DNA from: an uncultured Collinsella sp.
Lineage (GTDB): Bacteria > Actinomycetota > Coriobacteriia > Coriobacteriales > Coriobacteriaceae
NCBI GenBank assembly: GCA_900542305.1
Contig: UQMU01000018.1
Location: 1-45,758 of the forward strand
Direction: 5' to 3'
Length of the DNA stretch: 45,758 bases
The position numbers and the translations under genes were made by a program. Numbering within the stretch: the stretch's first letter is position 1; every line of letters starts with the position of its first letter. A model generated the notes under the pieces. That model saw nothing but the letters and a program-made list of their open reading frames with translations, was not told the origin of the DNA and ran no database searches. Of this stretch, positions 1-8,970 are shown piece by piece.

Positions 1-26
1 AAATCCAAGGGTTATACCCTAAGAGC

Positions 27-54
27 AAACCACCCCTTTTAGGGGTGGTTTTGA
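27..54 (+). terminator. Intrinsic terminator of an upstream gene outside the window
   Basis: An 11-bp perfect stem (AAACCACCCCT at 27-37 with its complement at 41-51) has a three-base loop and continues into TTTTG. It most likely ends a plus-strand gene lying left of the window. The stem is symmetrical, so it could also act on the minus strand. Confidence 0.8.
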
Positions 55-97
55 TTGTGATGAAAGTGTGGCGAAACGCGCTTAAAACTTCCGTAAA

Positions 98-146
98 TGT
101 GATAAACATCACGTTTTTCATGGGGTAAAATGTGGCAAATATCACG
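98..146 (+). promoter_or_regulatory. Two CRP/FNR-like operator half-palindromes upstream of the ATPase
   Basis: TGTGA-N6-TCACG lies at 98-113 and TGTGG-N6-TCACG at 131-146, 33 bp apart (about three helical turns). Both are followed by GTTTT. The spacing matches the TGTGA-N6-TCACA consensus of the CRP/FNR family. A further inverted pair, AACTTCCG and CGGAAGTT, brackets the two sites. A role in controlling the gene starting at 179 is inferred; no regulator gene of this family is visible here. Confidence 0.45.
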
Positions 147-178
147 TTTTCGGAAGTTTCTTTGCGGGAGGTTCGGTC

Positions 179-1543
179 ATGCAGCGAGATATCATTGCCA
201 AGCTTAACGCTTGGAAAGCGTCGGAATATCGTAAGCCGCTTATCCTTAAGGGGGCGCGCCAGGTTGGAAAGACGTGGGCGCTTAAGGAGTTCGGCCGAAC
301 CTCGTACCGCAATTTTGTGTATCTGACGCTCGAGGAGCCGTCACCTGGGGTACAGAGCGAGTACGCTCAGTTTTTCGAAGGTACGCGCGATCCTCGACGG
401 ATCATCTCAAACCTTTCCCTGGCACTTGGACAGCCTATCGATCCCGGCGAGACGCTGCTTATTATTGATGAGATCCAGGATTGTCCTTCTGCAGTCGGCG
501 CCCTTAAATACTTCTGTGACGAGGCCCCCGAGTATCACGTCGCATGCGCAGGGTCTTTGTTGGGCGTTCGCTTGTCCCGTGAGACCAGCGCTTTTCCGGT
601 GGGAAAGGTCGAGTTCATGGAGATGCGCCCCATGAGCTTTTCCGAGTTTCTGAAAGCCGAGGGCGCTGCAAACTACGACGAATACCTTGGCGGCCTGGAT
701 CAGATCGAGACAGTGCCCGATTTCTTCCATATCCGTCTCGTCGAGCATCTTCGTCGTTATTTTGCATGCGGCGGCATGCCAGAGGCTCTTGGCCGGTGGG
801 CGGAGACGGGCGATATCGTTCAGGTCGATAAGGTGTTGTCTGATCTCTTGGATTCCTACGAGCGCGATTTTGCCAAGCATGGTGGCCGTGCGCAGTTCGC
901 CAAGCTTTCGCAAATATGGAACTCGATTCCAGCTCAGTTGGCGCGCGAGAACAAAAAGTTCGTTTGGGGTGCGGTGCGCGAGGGGGCTCGTGCTCGAGAA
1001 TACGAGGATGCTCTGGAATGGCTTGCCGATGCTGGGCTCATCACGGCGGTTCGCCTTAATGCTGCCGGTGGTGTGCCGCTCTCTGCGTACGATGACCTCA
1101 AGGCATTTAAGGTCTACTGTCTTGATGTCGGCTTGCTGCGCCGCATGGCAAGGCTGGATGCGTCCGCTTTTGCCATCTCGGATGCGCTATTTTCGGAGTT
1201 CAAAGGTTCGTTCGCCGAGAACTATGTGCTTCAGGCATTACTTTCACAGTTAGATGCTGCTCCGCGTTATTGGACAAACGAGAAGCCGAAGCACGAAGTC
1301 GATTTTTTGATTCAAGTCGGAAACGAAATCGTTCCCGTCGAGGTCAAATCGGGAGAGGTCGTTCATTCCAAGAGCCTTAAGTACTATGCCGACAAGCATG
1401 CGGAGACGACTCCATTGAGGGTCCGCTACTCACTTAAGAACCTAAAGCTCGACGACGGGGTGCTCAACATTCCGTTGTATTTGGCTGATCGATCTGTCCC
1501 TCTTATCAAAAAGGCGCTTGATTGTGCGCATCTTGACGTTTAG
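179..1543 (+). CDS. AAA-family ATPase with C-terminal DUF4143 domain
   Basis: A 454-residue P-loop ATPase of the common AAA_14/DUF4143 architecture. The Walker A motif is GARQVGKT at about residues 25-32, and Walker B is LLIIDEIQD at about 96-104. The C-terminal third carries EVDFLI followed by VPVEVKSG, which resembles the acidic and E-x-K elements of PD-(D/E)XK nuclease folds and is typical of DUF4143. The start ATG at 179 has GGGAGG about 7 bases upstream. The biological role of the family is not settled; members are common in mobile or stress-related positions. It is monocistronic, behind the CRP/FNR-like palindromes at 98-146, and faces the convergent AraC gene. Family assignment is firm; function is unknown. 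Confidence 0.85.
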   Translation: MQRDIIAKLNAWKASEYRKPLILKGARQVGKTWALKEFGRTSYRNFVYLTLEEPSPGVQSEYAQFFEGTRDPRRIISNLSLALGQPIDPGETLLIIDEIQDCPSAVGALKYFCDEAPEYHVACAGSLLGVRLSRETSAFPVGKVEFMEMRPMSFSEFLKAEGAANYDEYLGGLDQIETVPDFFHIRLVEHLRRYFACGGMPEALGRWAETGDIVQVDKVLSDLLDSYERDFAKHGGRAQFAKLSQIWNSIPAQLARENKKFVWGAVREGARAREYEDALEWLADAGLITAVRLNAAGGVPLSAYDDLKAFKVYCLDVGLLRRMARLDASAFAISDALFSEFKGSFAENYVLQALLSQLDAAPRYWTNEKPKHEVDFLIQVGNEIVPVEVKSGEVVHSKSLKYYADKHAETTPLRVRYSLKNLKLDDGVLNIPLYLADRSVPLIKKALDCAHLDV

Positions 1544-1607
1544 ATCCTGGGTGAGCTGACGGGCGGCGGCTAATTAATCGCTCCGTTACGGCCGGGGAGC
1601 TTGGGCC

Positions 1608-2606
1608 TTAGCGATACTTGCTTCGCCAAGCCGTGGGTGTCATGCCGGTGTATTGTTTGAAGGCTTGGGCGAAGGCGGCCTGCTGAGGGTAGCCTAGACG
1701 CTCTGCCACCTGCGCTATCGTGAGCGCGCTATCGGCCAAAAGGTCCTGTGCTCGTTCCATACGGCGTCTGCGAATGTAGGCGCCCAGGGATTCGCCAGTT
1801 TGGGCCTTAAAGGTGGCGCATAGCTTGGAGCGGCTTGAGAAGAGCGCCTCGGCCACCTCGTTGATGCTCACATGTCTGCCCTTGTCGAGCGAGCGCTCCA
1901 CAAGGCTCGCCGCCTCTTGGGCAATGGTAACGCTGGCGCGCGTGTCTGTCGCTTGCTGCGCTTGCCTGTGGGCCGCGCGCGAACAGGCGAGCTCCGCGAC
2001 CATGGTCTCTACGATGCCTTGCATATAGACGTGTCCGCCTACGGTGCGGGCGCGTTCCTCGTTAACCCGGCGCAGCGTGTGGTAGATGGCAGACGCTGCC
2101 TCCTCGTGCCATGACTCGGCAAACGCCTCAAAGACCCCCGCGAACTCGGTGGGATAGCGGTGCTCCAGTTCGTCAAAATATCCAGGCAAAAAGAGGACCG
2201 AGCGCGAGTGGTAGAGCTGCCCTGCAAACAGCGGGCTTAGCTCCTCACCGCAGCTATCTTGGACAAAGCTGCAGATCGCGCTGTTCGGCCACGGTCCATG
2301 CAGCGGCTTGAGGTTCGCAGGCGTTATGCCGGCTTCGGGCATGCACATGAGCGTGGGCGCGCTGACCTCGCTCACGCACGCGTACGGTTCGGGCGTGTAT
2401 TCGGCTAGCTGCATGTTGTGCGTCGGGGTAATGAAATGTTCCATGACGATGCAGGTGGGGGAAAGGGGCATGATCCATGCGCGTCCGTGTGCCCGATCGT
2501 TTGCCACCTCGCCGGTAAAGACGGCGCCCTTGCCGGAAAGCTGCAGACCAAACTGCTCAAACTGCGGCGCGTAGAGCTTGGTTATGTTGGTCGCGGCCCG
2601 ATGCAT
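1608..2606 (-). CDS. AraC-family transcriptional regulator
   Basis: 332 residues. The last 100 form the two helix-turn-helix AraC DNA-binding domain: SINEVAEALFSSRSKLCATFK is the first HTH, and LTIAQVAERLGYPQQAAFAQAFKQ followed by GMTPTAWR is the second. The N-terminal 220 residues are a ligand-sensing region I do not recognise, with several Cys residues. It is transcribed divergently from the two-gene ABC transporter beginning at 2727, an arrangement usual for AraC regulators that activate a neighbouring uptake system such as siderophore import. The start is the ATG at 2606; an AAGGGGA ribosome site lies rather far upstream, so the start may be slightly off. The inducing ligand cannot be read from the sequence. 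Confidence 0.88.
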   Translation of the reverse strand: MHRAATNITKLYAPQFEQFGLQLSGKGAVFTGEVANDRAHGRAWIMPLSPTCIVMEHFITPTHNMQLAEYTPEPYACVSEVSAPTLMCMPEAGITPANLKPLHGPWPNSAICSFVQDSCGEELSPLFAGQLYHSRSVLFLPGYFDELEHRYPTEFAGVFEAFAESWHEEAASAIYHTLRRVNEERARTVGGHVYMQGIVETMVAELACSRAAHRQAQQATDTRASVTIAQEAASLVERSLDKGRHVSINEVAEALFSSRSKLCATFKAQTGESLGAYIRRRRMERAQDLLADSALTIAQVAERLGYPQQAAFAQAFKQYTGMTPTAWRSKYR

Positions 2607-2663
2607 TTTCGAAAGCGTCCCCTTCCTTTGCGAAAACGTCCACGCCTGGCTCGATTGTGAGCC

Positions 2664-2707
2664 TTGACTAACATATCAATGATAAGTTGATTGAGGTTAA
2701 CTCTCAA
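2664..2707. promoter_or_regulatory. Divergent control region between AraC gene and ABC transporter
   Basis: The spacer holds TTGACT at 2664-2669, a plausible -35 box, and ATCAA-N7-TTGAT at about 2676-2692. Next comes TTGAG-N7-CTCAA at 2691-2707, close to the transporter ribosome site. These short inverted repeats are candidate AraC-protein or metalloregulator sites. No canonical DtxR or Fur box is evident. Confidence 0.35.
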
Positions 2708-2726
2708 GCCGTCAGAAGGGAACCTC

Positions 2727-4553
2727 ATGGCAAAGGGATCAAAAAGGGAAGGCGTCGGTATCGGCGAGTTGCTCGCGTATGCCGGCGACCGTAAATTCCT
2801 AACTTATTTGGGCATGGCTCTCTCGGCGCTCTCGCAGCTGCTGAGCTTTGGCCCGTACGTGTGCATCTGGTTTGTCGCGCGAGATCTTATCGCTGTGGCG
2901 CCTAACTGGAGCGAAGCCACCGATATCGCGATGTATGGCTGGTGGGCCGTGGGTTTTGCCCTGGCAAGCATCGTAGTTTATTTCGTGGGGCTTATGTGCA
3001 CGCACCTGTCTGCGTTTCGCTGCGCGTCTAACATCCGCAAGGCCACGAGCGAGCACCTGCTTAAGCTGCCGCTTGGCTACTTTGACACGCACGCCACCGG
3101 TGAGCTGCGCCGTGTTGTAGACGGATGCGCCGCCTCCACCGAGACTTTGCTCGCACACATGCTGCCCGATATCGCCGGCGCCACTGCCATGGTCGCAGGC
3201 CTGCTCGTGCTGCTTTTCGCGCTCGATTGGCGTTTGGGGGCGGCATGCCTTATCTCGGTCGTCGTTTCGTTTGGCGCCATGGCCACCATGATGAGCGGCA
3301 AAGGCGCCGAGTTCATGAAGGCCTACATGGGAGCGCTGGTCAAGATGAACAAGACCGGCACCGAATACGTACGCGGTATTCCCGTGGTCAAGGTGTTTCA
3401 GCAGACGGTCTACTCCTTTAAGGCTTTCCACGACGCGATCGCCGAATACGCCGACATGGCGCAAAACTATGCGGGCACGTTCTGCCGAGGTCCGCAGGTG
3501 CTCAACCTTACCGCGCTCAATGGCCTTGTGGCATTTCTCTTGCCCGTGGCATTGCTGTTGGCGCCGGGCGAGACGGACTTCGCGCACTTTATGGCCAACT
3601 TCACGTTTTACGCGATCTTTTCGGCCGTGGTGCCGACGGCCATGACCAAGCTCATGTTTGTGGGCGAGGCCTCTCAGATGAGTGCCGATTCGCTGGCTCG
3701 TATTCGAAGCGTCATGGATTCCAAGCAGCTCTCCGTGCCCGCCCAACCCAAGCACCCTGCCGGCGGCGACGTGCGATTTGAGGACGTGAACTTTACGTAC
3801 AAGGGTGCCGAAGCACCTGCCGTTAGCCATGTAAGTTTTAGCGTTCCAGCTGGTAGCACCCTCGCTCTGGTGGGTCCTTCGGGTGGCGGCAAGTCAACCT
3901 GCGCAAGCCTGATTCCTCGTTTTTGGGATGTCTCTTCGGGCCGCGTACTCGTGGGCGGTGTGGACGTTCGCGATATGGATCCGCACGAGCTTATGGACCA
4001 GGTTGCCTTCGTGTTCCAGACCAACCAGCTGTTCCGGCAAACACTTGCCGATAACGTGCGCGCCTCCAAGCCTACGGCCACTGACGACGAAGTGCGTGCG
4101 GCCCTCTCCGCAGCTCAGTGCGACGACATTGTGGCCAAGCTCCCACAGGGCATCAATACCATGCTCGGTGCCGGCGGAGCATATCTTTCGGGCGGCGAGG
4201 TCCAGCGCGTGGCACTCGCCCGCGCGATCCTTAAAGACGCGCCTATCGTGGTGCTCGATGAGGCCACGGCGTTTGCCGATCCCGAGAACGAGGCACTCAT
4301 CCAGCGCGCCTTTAGCAAGCTGGCGGCGGGTCGCACGGTCATTATGATTGCGCACCGACTCTCGACTGTAGTGGGCGCAGACCAAATCGTGGTGCTCAAC
4401 CAGGGCAGCGTGCAGGAGTCGGGTACTCATGCCGAGTTGCTGTCCCAAGAGGGTTTGTATGCCAAGATGTGGGCCGAATACGAACAGGCCGCGAGCTGGA
4501 AAATCACTGCAGCGACCGCGGATGCCGCCGTCACGAAGGGAGGCGAGGCCTAA
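2727..4553 (+). CDS. ABC transporter, fused permease/ATPase, first half of a heterodimer
   Basis: 608 residues with an N-terminal six-helix ABC exporter-fold membrane domain (to about 320) and a C-terminal nucleotide-binding domain. Walker A is VGPSGGGKST at about 382-391, the signature is LSGGEVQR at about 488-495, Walker B is IVVLDEATA near 509-517, and the switch is IAHRL. The D-loop reads FADPE rather than the usual SLD, which suggests one degenerate site in the pair. I chose the ATG at 2727 because GAAGGGAAC precedes it; an upstream TTG at 2691 lacks a site. The stop TAA abuts the ATG of the next gene, implying translational coupling. The divergent AraC gene and the exporter-fold pair recall IrtAB/YbtPQ-type siderophore importers, but the substrate is inferred only. 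Confidence 0.9.
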   Translation: MAKGSKREGVGIGELLAYAGDRKFLTYLGMALSALSQLLSFGPYVCIWFVARDLIAVAPNWSEATDIAMYGWWAVGFALASIVVYFVGLMCTHLSAFRCASNIRKATSEHLLKLPLGYFDTHATGELRRVVDGCAASTETLLAHMLPDIAGATAMVAGLLVLLFALDWRLGAACLISVVVSFGAMATMMSGKGAEFMKAYMGALVKMNKTGTEYVRGIPVVKVFQQTVYSFKAFHDAIAEYADMAQNYAGTFCRGPQVLNLTALNGLVAFLLPVALLLAPGETDFAHFMANFTFYAIFSAVVPTAMTKLMFVGEASQMSADSLARIRSVMDSKQLSVPAQPKHPAGGDVRFEDVNFTYKGAEAPAVSHVSFSVPAGSTLALVGPSGGGKSTCASLIPRFWDVSSGRVLVGGVDVRDMDPHELMDQVAFVFQTNQLFRQTLADNVRASKPTATDDEVRAALSAAQCDDIVAKLPQGINTMLGAGGAYLSGGEVQRVALARAILKDAPIVVLDEATAFADPENEALIQRAFSKLAAGRTVIMIAHRLSTVVGADQIVVLNQGSVQESGTHAELLSQEGLYAKMWAEYEQAASWKITAATADAAVTKGGEA

Positions 4554-6311
4554 ATGTTCGCCTCATTCCAAAAGAAGTATTTCCTATCCGATAAAGGCGT
4601 CGCCGGCGTAAAGCGCGGCATTTTCTGGACCACGCTCACCAATCTTATTACCATGGCCGGCATGGGCTTTTTATTCCTGGTCATGGCCGGTTTTGTCGAA
4701 CATCTCGCCACTGGCGCCGACCTGCCGGATGCCCTGCCGATCGTGGGCGGCCTCGTGGTCTTTTTTGTGTTGCTCTTTGCCTCTAACTGGCAGCAGTATT
4801 ACTACACCTACTGCATCTTTTACGAGGAGTGCGGCAAGCAGCGTATGGAGATTGCCGAGCGCTTGCGCAAACTGCCGCTGTCGTTTTTTGGTCGTCGTGA
4901 TCTGGCCGATTTAACCGAGACCATCATGGGCGACGTCCAGGCCATGGAGCACGCCTACAGCCACGTGTTGGGAGAGCTTTGGGGCGCCATTATCGCAAGC
5001 GCTATTGTGTTCGCAGCATCGCTGTTCTTTTGCTGGCAGTTGACGATCGCGGCGTTCTGGAGCGTTCCCGTGGCCTTTGCCGTGCTGTATTTGACGCGCG
5101 GCCCCATGGTCCCGGTGTTCGACCGTGTTCGCGCCGAGAAGGTCAAAGTCACCGAGGCGATCCAGGAGACGCTCGATTGTGTGCGCGAGATCCGCGCTAC
5201 CAACCAGGAAGCCTATTATCTTGAGGGACTCGGTGCCGTGATCGATGCCGAGGAGCGCGAGACCACTAAGGGAGAACTCGTTAACGGGCTTTTGGTCAAC
5301 TCTGCCTTTGTCATTTTGCGTCTGGGGGTCGCTTCCACGCTGGCAACGGGTGCCGCGATGGTTGCCTCGGTGCGGGTCGACTTTTTGGTGATGTTTACCT
5401 TCTTGCTTATGGTGAGCCGTATCTATGCACCCTTTGACCAGGCGTTGATGCTGGTGTCCGAGCTGTTTGCCGCCGAGTCGTCAGCTAAGCGTATGCGCTC
5501 TATCATGGAAGAGCCTGTGGCGCGGGGCAGCGAGAAATTTGAGCCCGTGGGCCACGATGTGGTGTTCGATCACGTGGCATTTGGCTATGGTGCGGGCGAG
5601 GACGGCCGCGCCGGCGAGAAGGTCCTTACCGATGTGAGCTTTACCGCTAGGGAAGGGGAGGTTACGGCACTCGTTGGTCCTTCAGGCTCCGGTAAGTCTA
5701 CGGTGAGCCGCCTGGCCGCGCGCTTTTGGGATGCCACCGAAGGCACGGTCACCGTGGGTGGCGTGGATGTTGCGAGCGTCGATCCCGAGGTGCTGCTGCG
5801 CGACTACGCCATTGTGTTCCAAGACGTGCTGCTCTTTGACGACACGGTGATGGGAAACATCCGCCTCGGGCGTCGTGATGCCACCGATGAGGAAGTGCTT
5901 GCGGCCGCGCGTGCCGCCAACTGCGACGAGTTTGTGAGCCGCATGCCGCAGGGCTACGACACCATGATCGGCGAGAACGGCTCCAAGCTGTCCGGCGGCG
6001 AGCGCCAGCGCATCTCTATCGCCCGCGCGCTGCTCAAAGATGCGCCCATCGTGCTGTTGGACGAGGCGACGGCGAGCTTGGACGTGGAGAACGAGACCGT
6101 GGTGCAACAGGCACTCTCCCGTCTGCTTGCAGGTAAGACGGTTATCGTTATTGCCCACCGTATGCGTACGGTGGAAAATGCCGACAAAATCGTTGTACTC
6201 AAGGATGGTGTGGTTGCCGAGCAGGGCACCCCGGCGCAGCTCAAGGCGGCAGGCGGAGAATTTGCCCGCATGATTGCGCTGCAAAAGGAAGCGGCTGCCT
6301 GGCAGCTGTAG
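4554..6311 (+). CDS. ABC transporter, fused permease/ATPase, second half of a heterodimer
   Basis: 585 residues with the same exporter-type architecture: six transmembrane segments to about residue 310, then an ATPase domain. Walker A is VGPSGSGKST at about 373-382, the signature LSGGERQR at about 479, Walker B IVLLDEATASLD at about 499, and the switch histidine is in IAHRM. Unlike its partner, it has a canonical SLD D-loop. The start codon directly follows the partner's stop with no spacer, so the two are surely co-translated and form one transporter. The transported compound is unknown; the regulator context is compatible with iron-chelate uptake, while multidrug or peptide export is the alternative. 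Confidence 0.9.
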   Translation: MFASFQKKYFLSDKGVAGVKRGIFWTTLTNLITMAGMGFLFLVMAGFVEHLATGADLPDALPIVGGLVVFFVLLFASNWQQYYYTYCIFYEECGKQRMEIAERLRKLPLSFFGRRDLADLTETIMGDVQAMEHAYSHVLGELWGAIIASAIVFAASLFFCWQLTIAAFWSVPVAFAVLYLTRGPMVPVFDRVRAEKVKVTEAIQETLDCVREIRATNQEAYYLEGLGAVIDAEERETTKGELVNGLLVNSAFVILRLGVASTLATGAAMVASVRVDFLVMFTFLLMVSRIYAPFDQALMLVSELFAAESSAKRMRSIMEEPVARGSEKFEPVGHDVVFDHVAFGYGAGEDGRAGEKVLTDVSFTAREGEVTALVGPSGSGKSTVSRLAARFWDATEGTVTVGGVDVASVDPEVLLRDYAIVFQDVLLFDDTVMGNIRLGRRDATDEEVLAAARAANCDEFVSRMPQGYDTMIGENGSKLSGGERQRISIARALLKDAPIVLLDEATASLDVENETVVQQALSRLLAGKTVIVIAHRMRTVENADKIVVLKDGVVAEQGTPAQLKAAGGEFARMIALQKEAAAWQL

Positions 6312-6316
6312 GAATG

Positions 6317-6341
6317 TGACAAAGGGACAATACCTTTGTCA
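6317..6341 (+). terminator. Inverted repeat after the ABC operon, possible terminator
   Basis: TGACAAAGG at 6317-6325 and CCTTTGTCA at 6333-6341 form a perfect 9-bp stem with a 7-base loop, starting six bases after the transporter stop. The following bases are TATTG, so the T-tract is weak. The inner CAAAGG-gaca core is also in the terminator stem at 30714-30752. Confidence 0.5.
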
Positions 6342-6491
6342 TATTGAGTTCATCCCCATAGTTTCCAAAAAGTTAGCCATTGTTGACCAAATAGTTATAC
6401 TAAACTATTTTCAAAAGCGTGCTCGAGCAAACTAATGAACTCGGGTGCTAAGGCTCCATGCCGCGCTTGTGCGGCAAAAGGGAGAAGCAAC

Positions 6492-6737
6492 ATGAAGAAG
6501 TCGACGTTTAACACCCTGCTTGTCGGTGGCGGTTTTCTGCTTGGTACGGCCGGCATCAAGCTGCTCACCAGCGCTCCGGTAAAGAACGCCTGCGTGCAGG
6601 GCATCGCGTGCGGTATGCGCGTCAAGAACTGCTACCAGGACATGGTCGAGCAAGCCAAGGCCAATGTCGATGACATGGTTGCCGAGGCTGCCTACATCAC
6701 CCAGAGCGAGGCCGCTGCTGACGAGGCAGCCGAGTAA
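6492..6737 (+). CDS. Small membrane-anchored protein, DUF6110-like, partner of the metal ATPase
   Basis: 81 residues. An N-terminal hydrophobic stretch (about residues 8-26, TLLVGGGFLLGTAGIKLL) is followed by a short Cys-containing segment (NACVQGIACGMRVKNCYQ). The tail is acidic and Ala-rich. I start at ATG 6492 because GGGAGAAG precedes it; the frame is open 57 bases further upstream but without a ribosome site. The P-type ATPase starts 18 bases after its stop. Small proteins of this kind, which I recall as DUF6110, occur next to HMA-type P-type ATPases in other Gram-positive bacteria. A role as an accessory subunit or metal-relay peptide through the three cysteines is inference. Confidence 0.75.
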   Translation: MKKSTFNTLLVGGGFLLGTAGIKLLTSAPVKNACVQGIACGMRVKNCYQDMVEQAKANVDDMVAEAAYITQSEAAADEAAE

Positions 6738-6755
6738 CGCTCCCAGGCACAAACT

Positions 6756-8831
6756 ATGAGATTCTCGGTTATTAGCGAGATCCCCGGCAGGACCCGTCTT
6801 CAATTGGCGGGTCCTGTGCCAGAGAGCGATCTCGATGCACTTCTTAAGCTCAGCGGCGATATCGACGGCGTGCACAAGGTACGCGTTTATGGCCGTATTG
6901 GCCAGATGGCGCTGGAGTACGACGAGCCGCGCCGCGCGAGCGTGCTCGACGCCTTGGGCGCTCTCGATGCCCAGGCCATTGCCGACACAAAGACGGGTTA
7001 CGTGATGCAGCTTGAGCCACGCAAGCACAAGCTCGTCATGGATCTTGCCACACTTATCGGTGCCCACTACGCGCGCCGCTGGTTCCTGCCTACGCCTCTG
7101 CGTGCGGTGTTTGTCGTCGCCGGCTACATGGCCTTTTTGCGCGCCGCTCTCCGCGAGCTCGCGCAGCCGCGTCTGACCGTCCCCGTGCTCGATGCGTCAG
7201 CCATCGGCATCTCCTTCGTCAAGCGCGACGTCGACACCGCGGGCCAGACAATGTTCCTGCTCAACGTGGGCGAGCTGCTCGAGGACTACACCCGCGCCAT
7301 GAGCGAAAACGAGCTCATCAACTCGCTGCTCGATGTGCCCGACAAGGCGCAAAAGGTCGTCGGCGACACCGAGGTGAGCGTTGCCGCGACCGAGCTTGAG
7401 CCCGGCGATCTGGTAGCCGTGCGCACTGGCATGTCCATTTGCATCGACGGTGTTGTCGAGCAGGGGAGCGCCATGGTCAACCAGGCGACCCTGACCGGCG
7501 AGCCGCTGGCCGTCGAGCGCAGCGTGGGCGACGACGTGTTCGCCGGTACCGTCGTGGAGGACGGCAGTATCCTGGTGCGCGTGCGCGCCAACACGGCACA
7601 GACCAAGCTGCGCTCGATTGTCTCACTCGTGCAGACGGCCGACTCGCTCAAGTCCGAGGGCCAGTCGCACATGGAAGACCTCGCCAACAAGATCGTCCCG
7701 TGGAACTTCCTGCTCGCGGGCCTTGTCGCTCTCACCACGCGCAGCCTTATCAAGACCTCGGCGGCGCTGATGGTCGACTACTCGTGCGCACTCAAGCTCA
7801 CGGGTTCCGTCGCCGTCATGACTGCCATGAGCGATGCTGCCAAGATGGGCGTCATGGTCAAGGGCGCGAAGTACTTTGAGTCGTTTGCCAAGGCCGACAC
7901 CATTGTGTTTGATAAGACCGGCACGCTCACCGAGGCGCAGCCGCGTCTTGCCTGCGTGCTCACCACCGATGGCTGGAGCGATGACGAGGTCCTGCGCCTT
8001 TCCGCTTGCTTGGAGGAGCATTTCCCGCATCCGGTGGCGCGCGCCGTGGTCAATGCGGCACGTGAGCGCGGGCTCGAGCATCGTGAACGCCATGCTGCCG
8101 TCGAGTACATCGTGGCGCACGGCATCGCTTCGTCCATCGAAGGACGTCGTGCCATCATCGGTTCCGCGCACTTTGTATTTGAGGACGAGGGCGCACAGCT
8201 CGAATCCGACATCAAGGAGCGCATCGAGTCTCAGATGCAGGGCCTGTCGCCGCTGTATCTGGCGGTCGACGGCACGGTCGTCGGCGTGCTCGGCATCGAG
8301 GATCCGCTTAAGCCCGGGGTCCGTGAGGCCATCGCCGACCTGCATGCGCTGGGCGTCAAGCATGTCGTTATGCTCACGGGCGATTCGGAGCGCACTGCCG
8401 AGCGCATTGCGCGCGAAGCGGGCGTTGACGAGTTTAAGGCCGAGCTGCTGCCCGAGGACAAGTACGCGTATGTTGAGCGCATTAAGGGCGAGGGGCGCCA
8501 CGTTGCCATGGTGGGCGATGGCGTCAACGACTCACCGGCGCTGGGCCTGGCCGACGTGGGCCTGGCCATGGGCGGCGGAAGCGATATCGCCAAAGAGGTC
8601 GCCGACATCATCCTGGCCGATACGGACCTCGCGGCGATCGTGCGTCTGCGACGCATGAGTCAGGGGCTTATCGACCGTCTGACAAGCTCGTATTCCAAGG
8701 TGATGCTCACCAACTCGGCGCTTTTGGCGCTCGGCATTGCCGGCGCGATTACCCCGCAGGCGTCGTCGCTGCTGCACAATGGCTCGACGATTGCCTACAG
8801 CCTGAGCAACGCAAAGGCGTACTTGCGTTAG
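6756..8831 (+). CDS. Heavy-metal translocating P1B-type ATPase with non-canonical metal motif
   Basis: 691 residues; pumps a transition metal across the cytoplasmic membrane using ATP. The N-terminus (about 1-75) is an HMA-like fold with IPGRTRLQL but no CxxC, so it is a degenerate metal-binding domain. The actuator motif TGEP is near residue 248, phosphorylation motif DKTGTLT near 386, nucleotide-binding HP dipeptide near 425, and GDGVNDSPAL near 587. The membrane metal motif reads YSCALK near 342 instead of CPC, CPH or SPC. The proline is absent, as in the less-studied P1B groups that include CtpC-like pumps (CSC). Metal identity cannot be deduced; manganese, zinc or iron are all possible. 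It is in an operon with the small protein at 6492 and is followed by a strong terminator. Confidence 0.92.
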   Translation: MRFSVISEIPGRTRLQLAGPVPESDLDALLKLSGDIDGVHKVRVYGRIGQMALEYDEPRRASVLDALGALDAQAIADTKTGYVMQLEPRKHKLVMDLATLIGAHYARRWFLPTPLRAVFVVAGYMAFLRAALRELAQPRLTVPVLDASAIGISFVKRDVDTAGQTMFLLNVGELLEDYTRAMSENELINSLLDVPDKAQKVVGDTEVSVAATELEPGDLVAVRTGMSICIDGVVEQGSAMVNQATLTGEPLAVERSVGDDVFAGTVVEDGSILVRVRANTAQTKLRSIVSLVQTADSLKSEGQSHMEDLANKIVPWNFLLAGLVALTTRSLIKTSAALMVDYSCALKLTGSVAVMTAMSDAAKMGVMVKGAKYFESFAKADTIVFDKTGTLTEAQPRLACVLTTDGWSDDEVLRLSACLEEHFPHPVARAVVNAARERGLEHRERHAAVEYIVAHGIASSIEGRRAIIGSAHFVFEDEGAQLESDIKERIESQMQGLSPLYLAVDGTVVGVLGIEDPLKPGVREAIADLHALGVKHVVMLTGDSERTAERIAREAGVDEFKAELLPEDKYAYVERIKGEGRHVAMVGDGVNDSPALGLADVGLAMGGGSDIAKEVADIILADTDLAAIVRLRRMSQGLIDRLTSSYSKVMLTNSALLALGIAGAITPQASSLLHNGSTIAYSLSNAKAYLR

Positions 8832-8850
8832 CGTTTTCGATTGAGTATAT

Positions 8851-8900
8851 GGCCTGCATTCGGGCGGCACCGCAGCCGCCAGGGTGCAGGCCTTCTTTTG
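8851..8900 (+). terminator. Intrinsic terminator of the metal-ATPase operon
   Basis: An interrupted stem pairs GGCCTGCA (8851-8858) with TGCAGGCC (8885-8892), with an inner GCGGC/GCCGC stem, and is followed by TTCTTTTG. It lies 20 bases after the ATPase stop. Confidence 0.85.
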
Positions 8901-8901
8901 T

Positions 8902-8949
8902 TTGACGAGAGGTTAGCGCGGATATATGCTCGTGCTAGCAAAGCTAGCA
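8902..8949 (+). promoter_or_regulatory. Promoter and operator of the toxin-antitoxin pair
   Basis: TTGACG (8902-8907) and TATGCT (8925-8930) are separated by 17 bp, a sigma-70-like promoter. Immediately downstream, over the expected transcription start, lies a 17-bp palindrome at 8933-8949: T-GCTAGC-AAA-GCTAGC-A. Each half-site is itself palindromic. This position suits autorepression by the antitoxin encoded at 8971. Confidence 0.7.
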
Positions 8950-8970
8950 AATGCTGAAGGTGAGGTTGAG

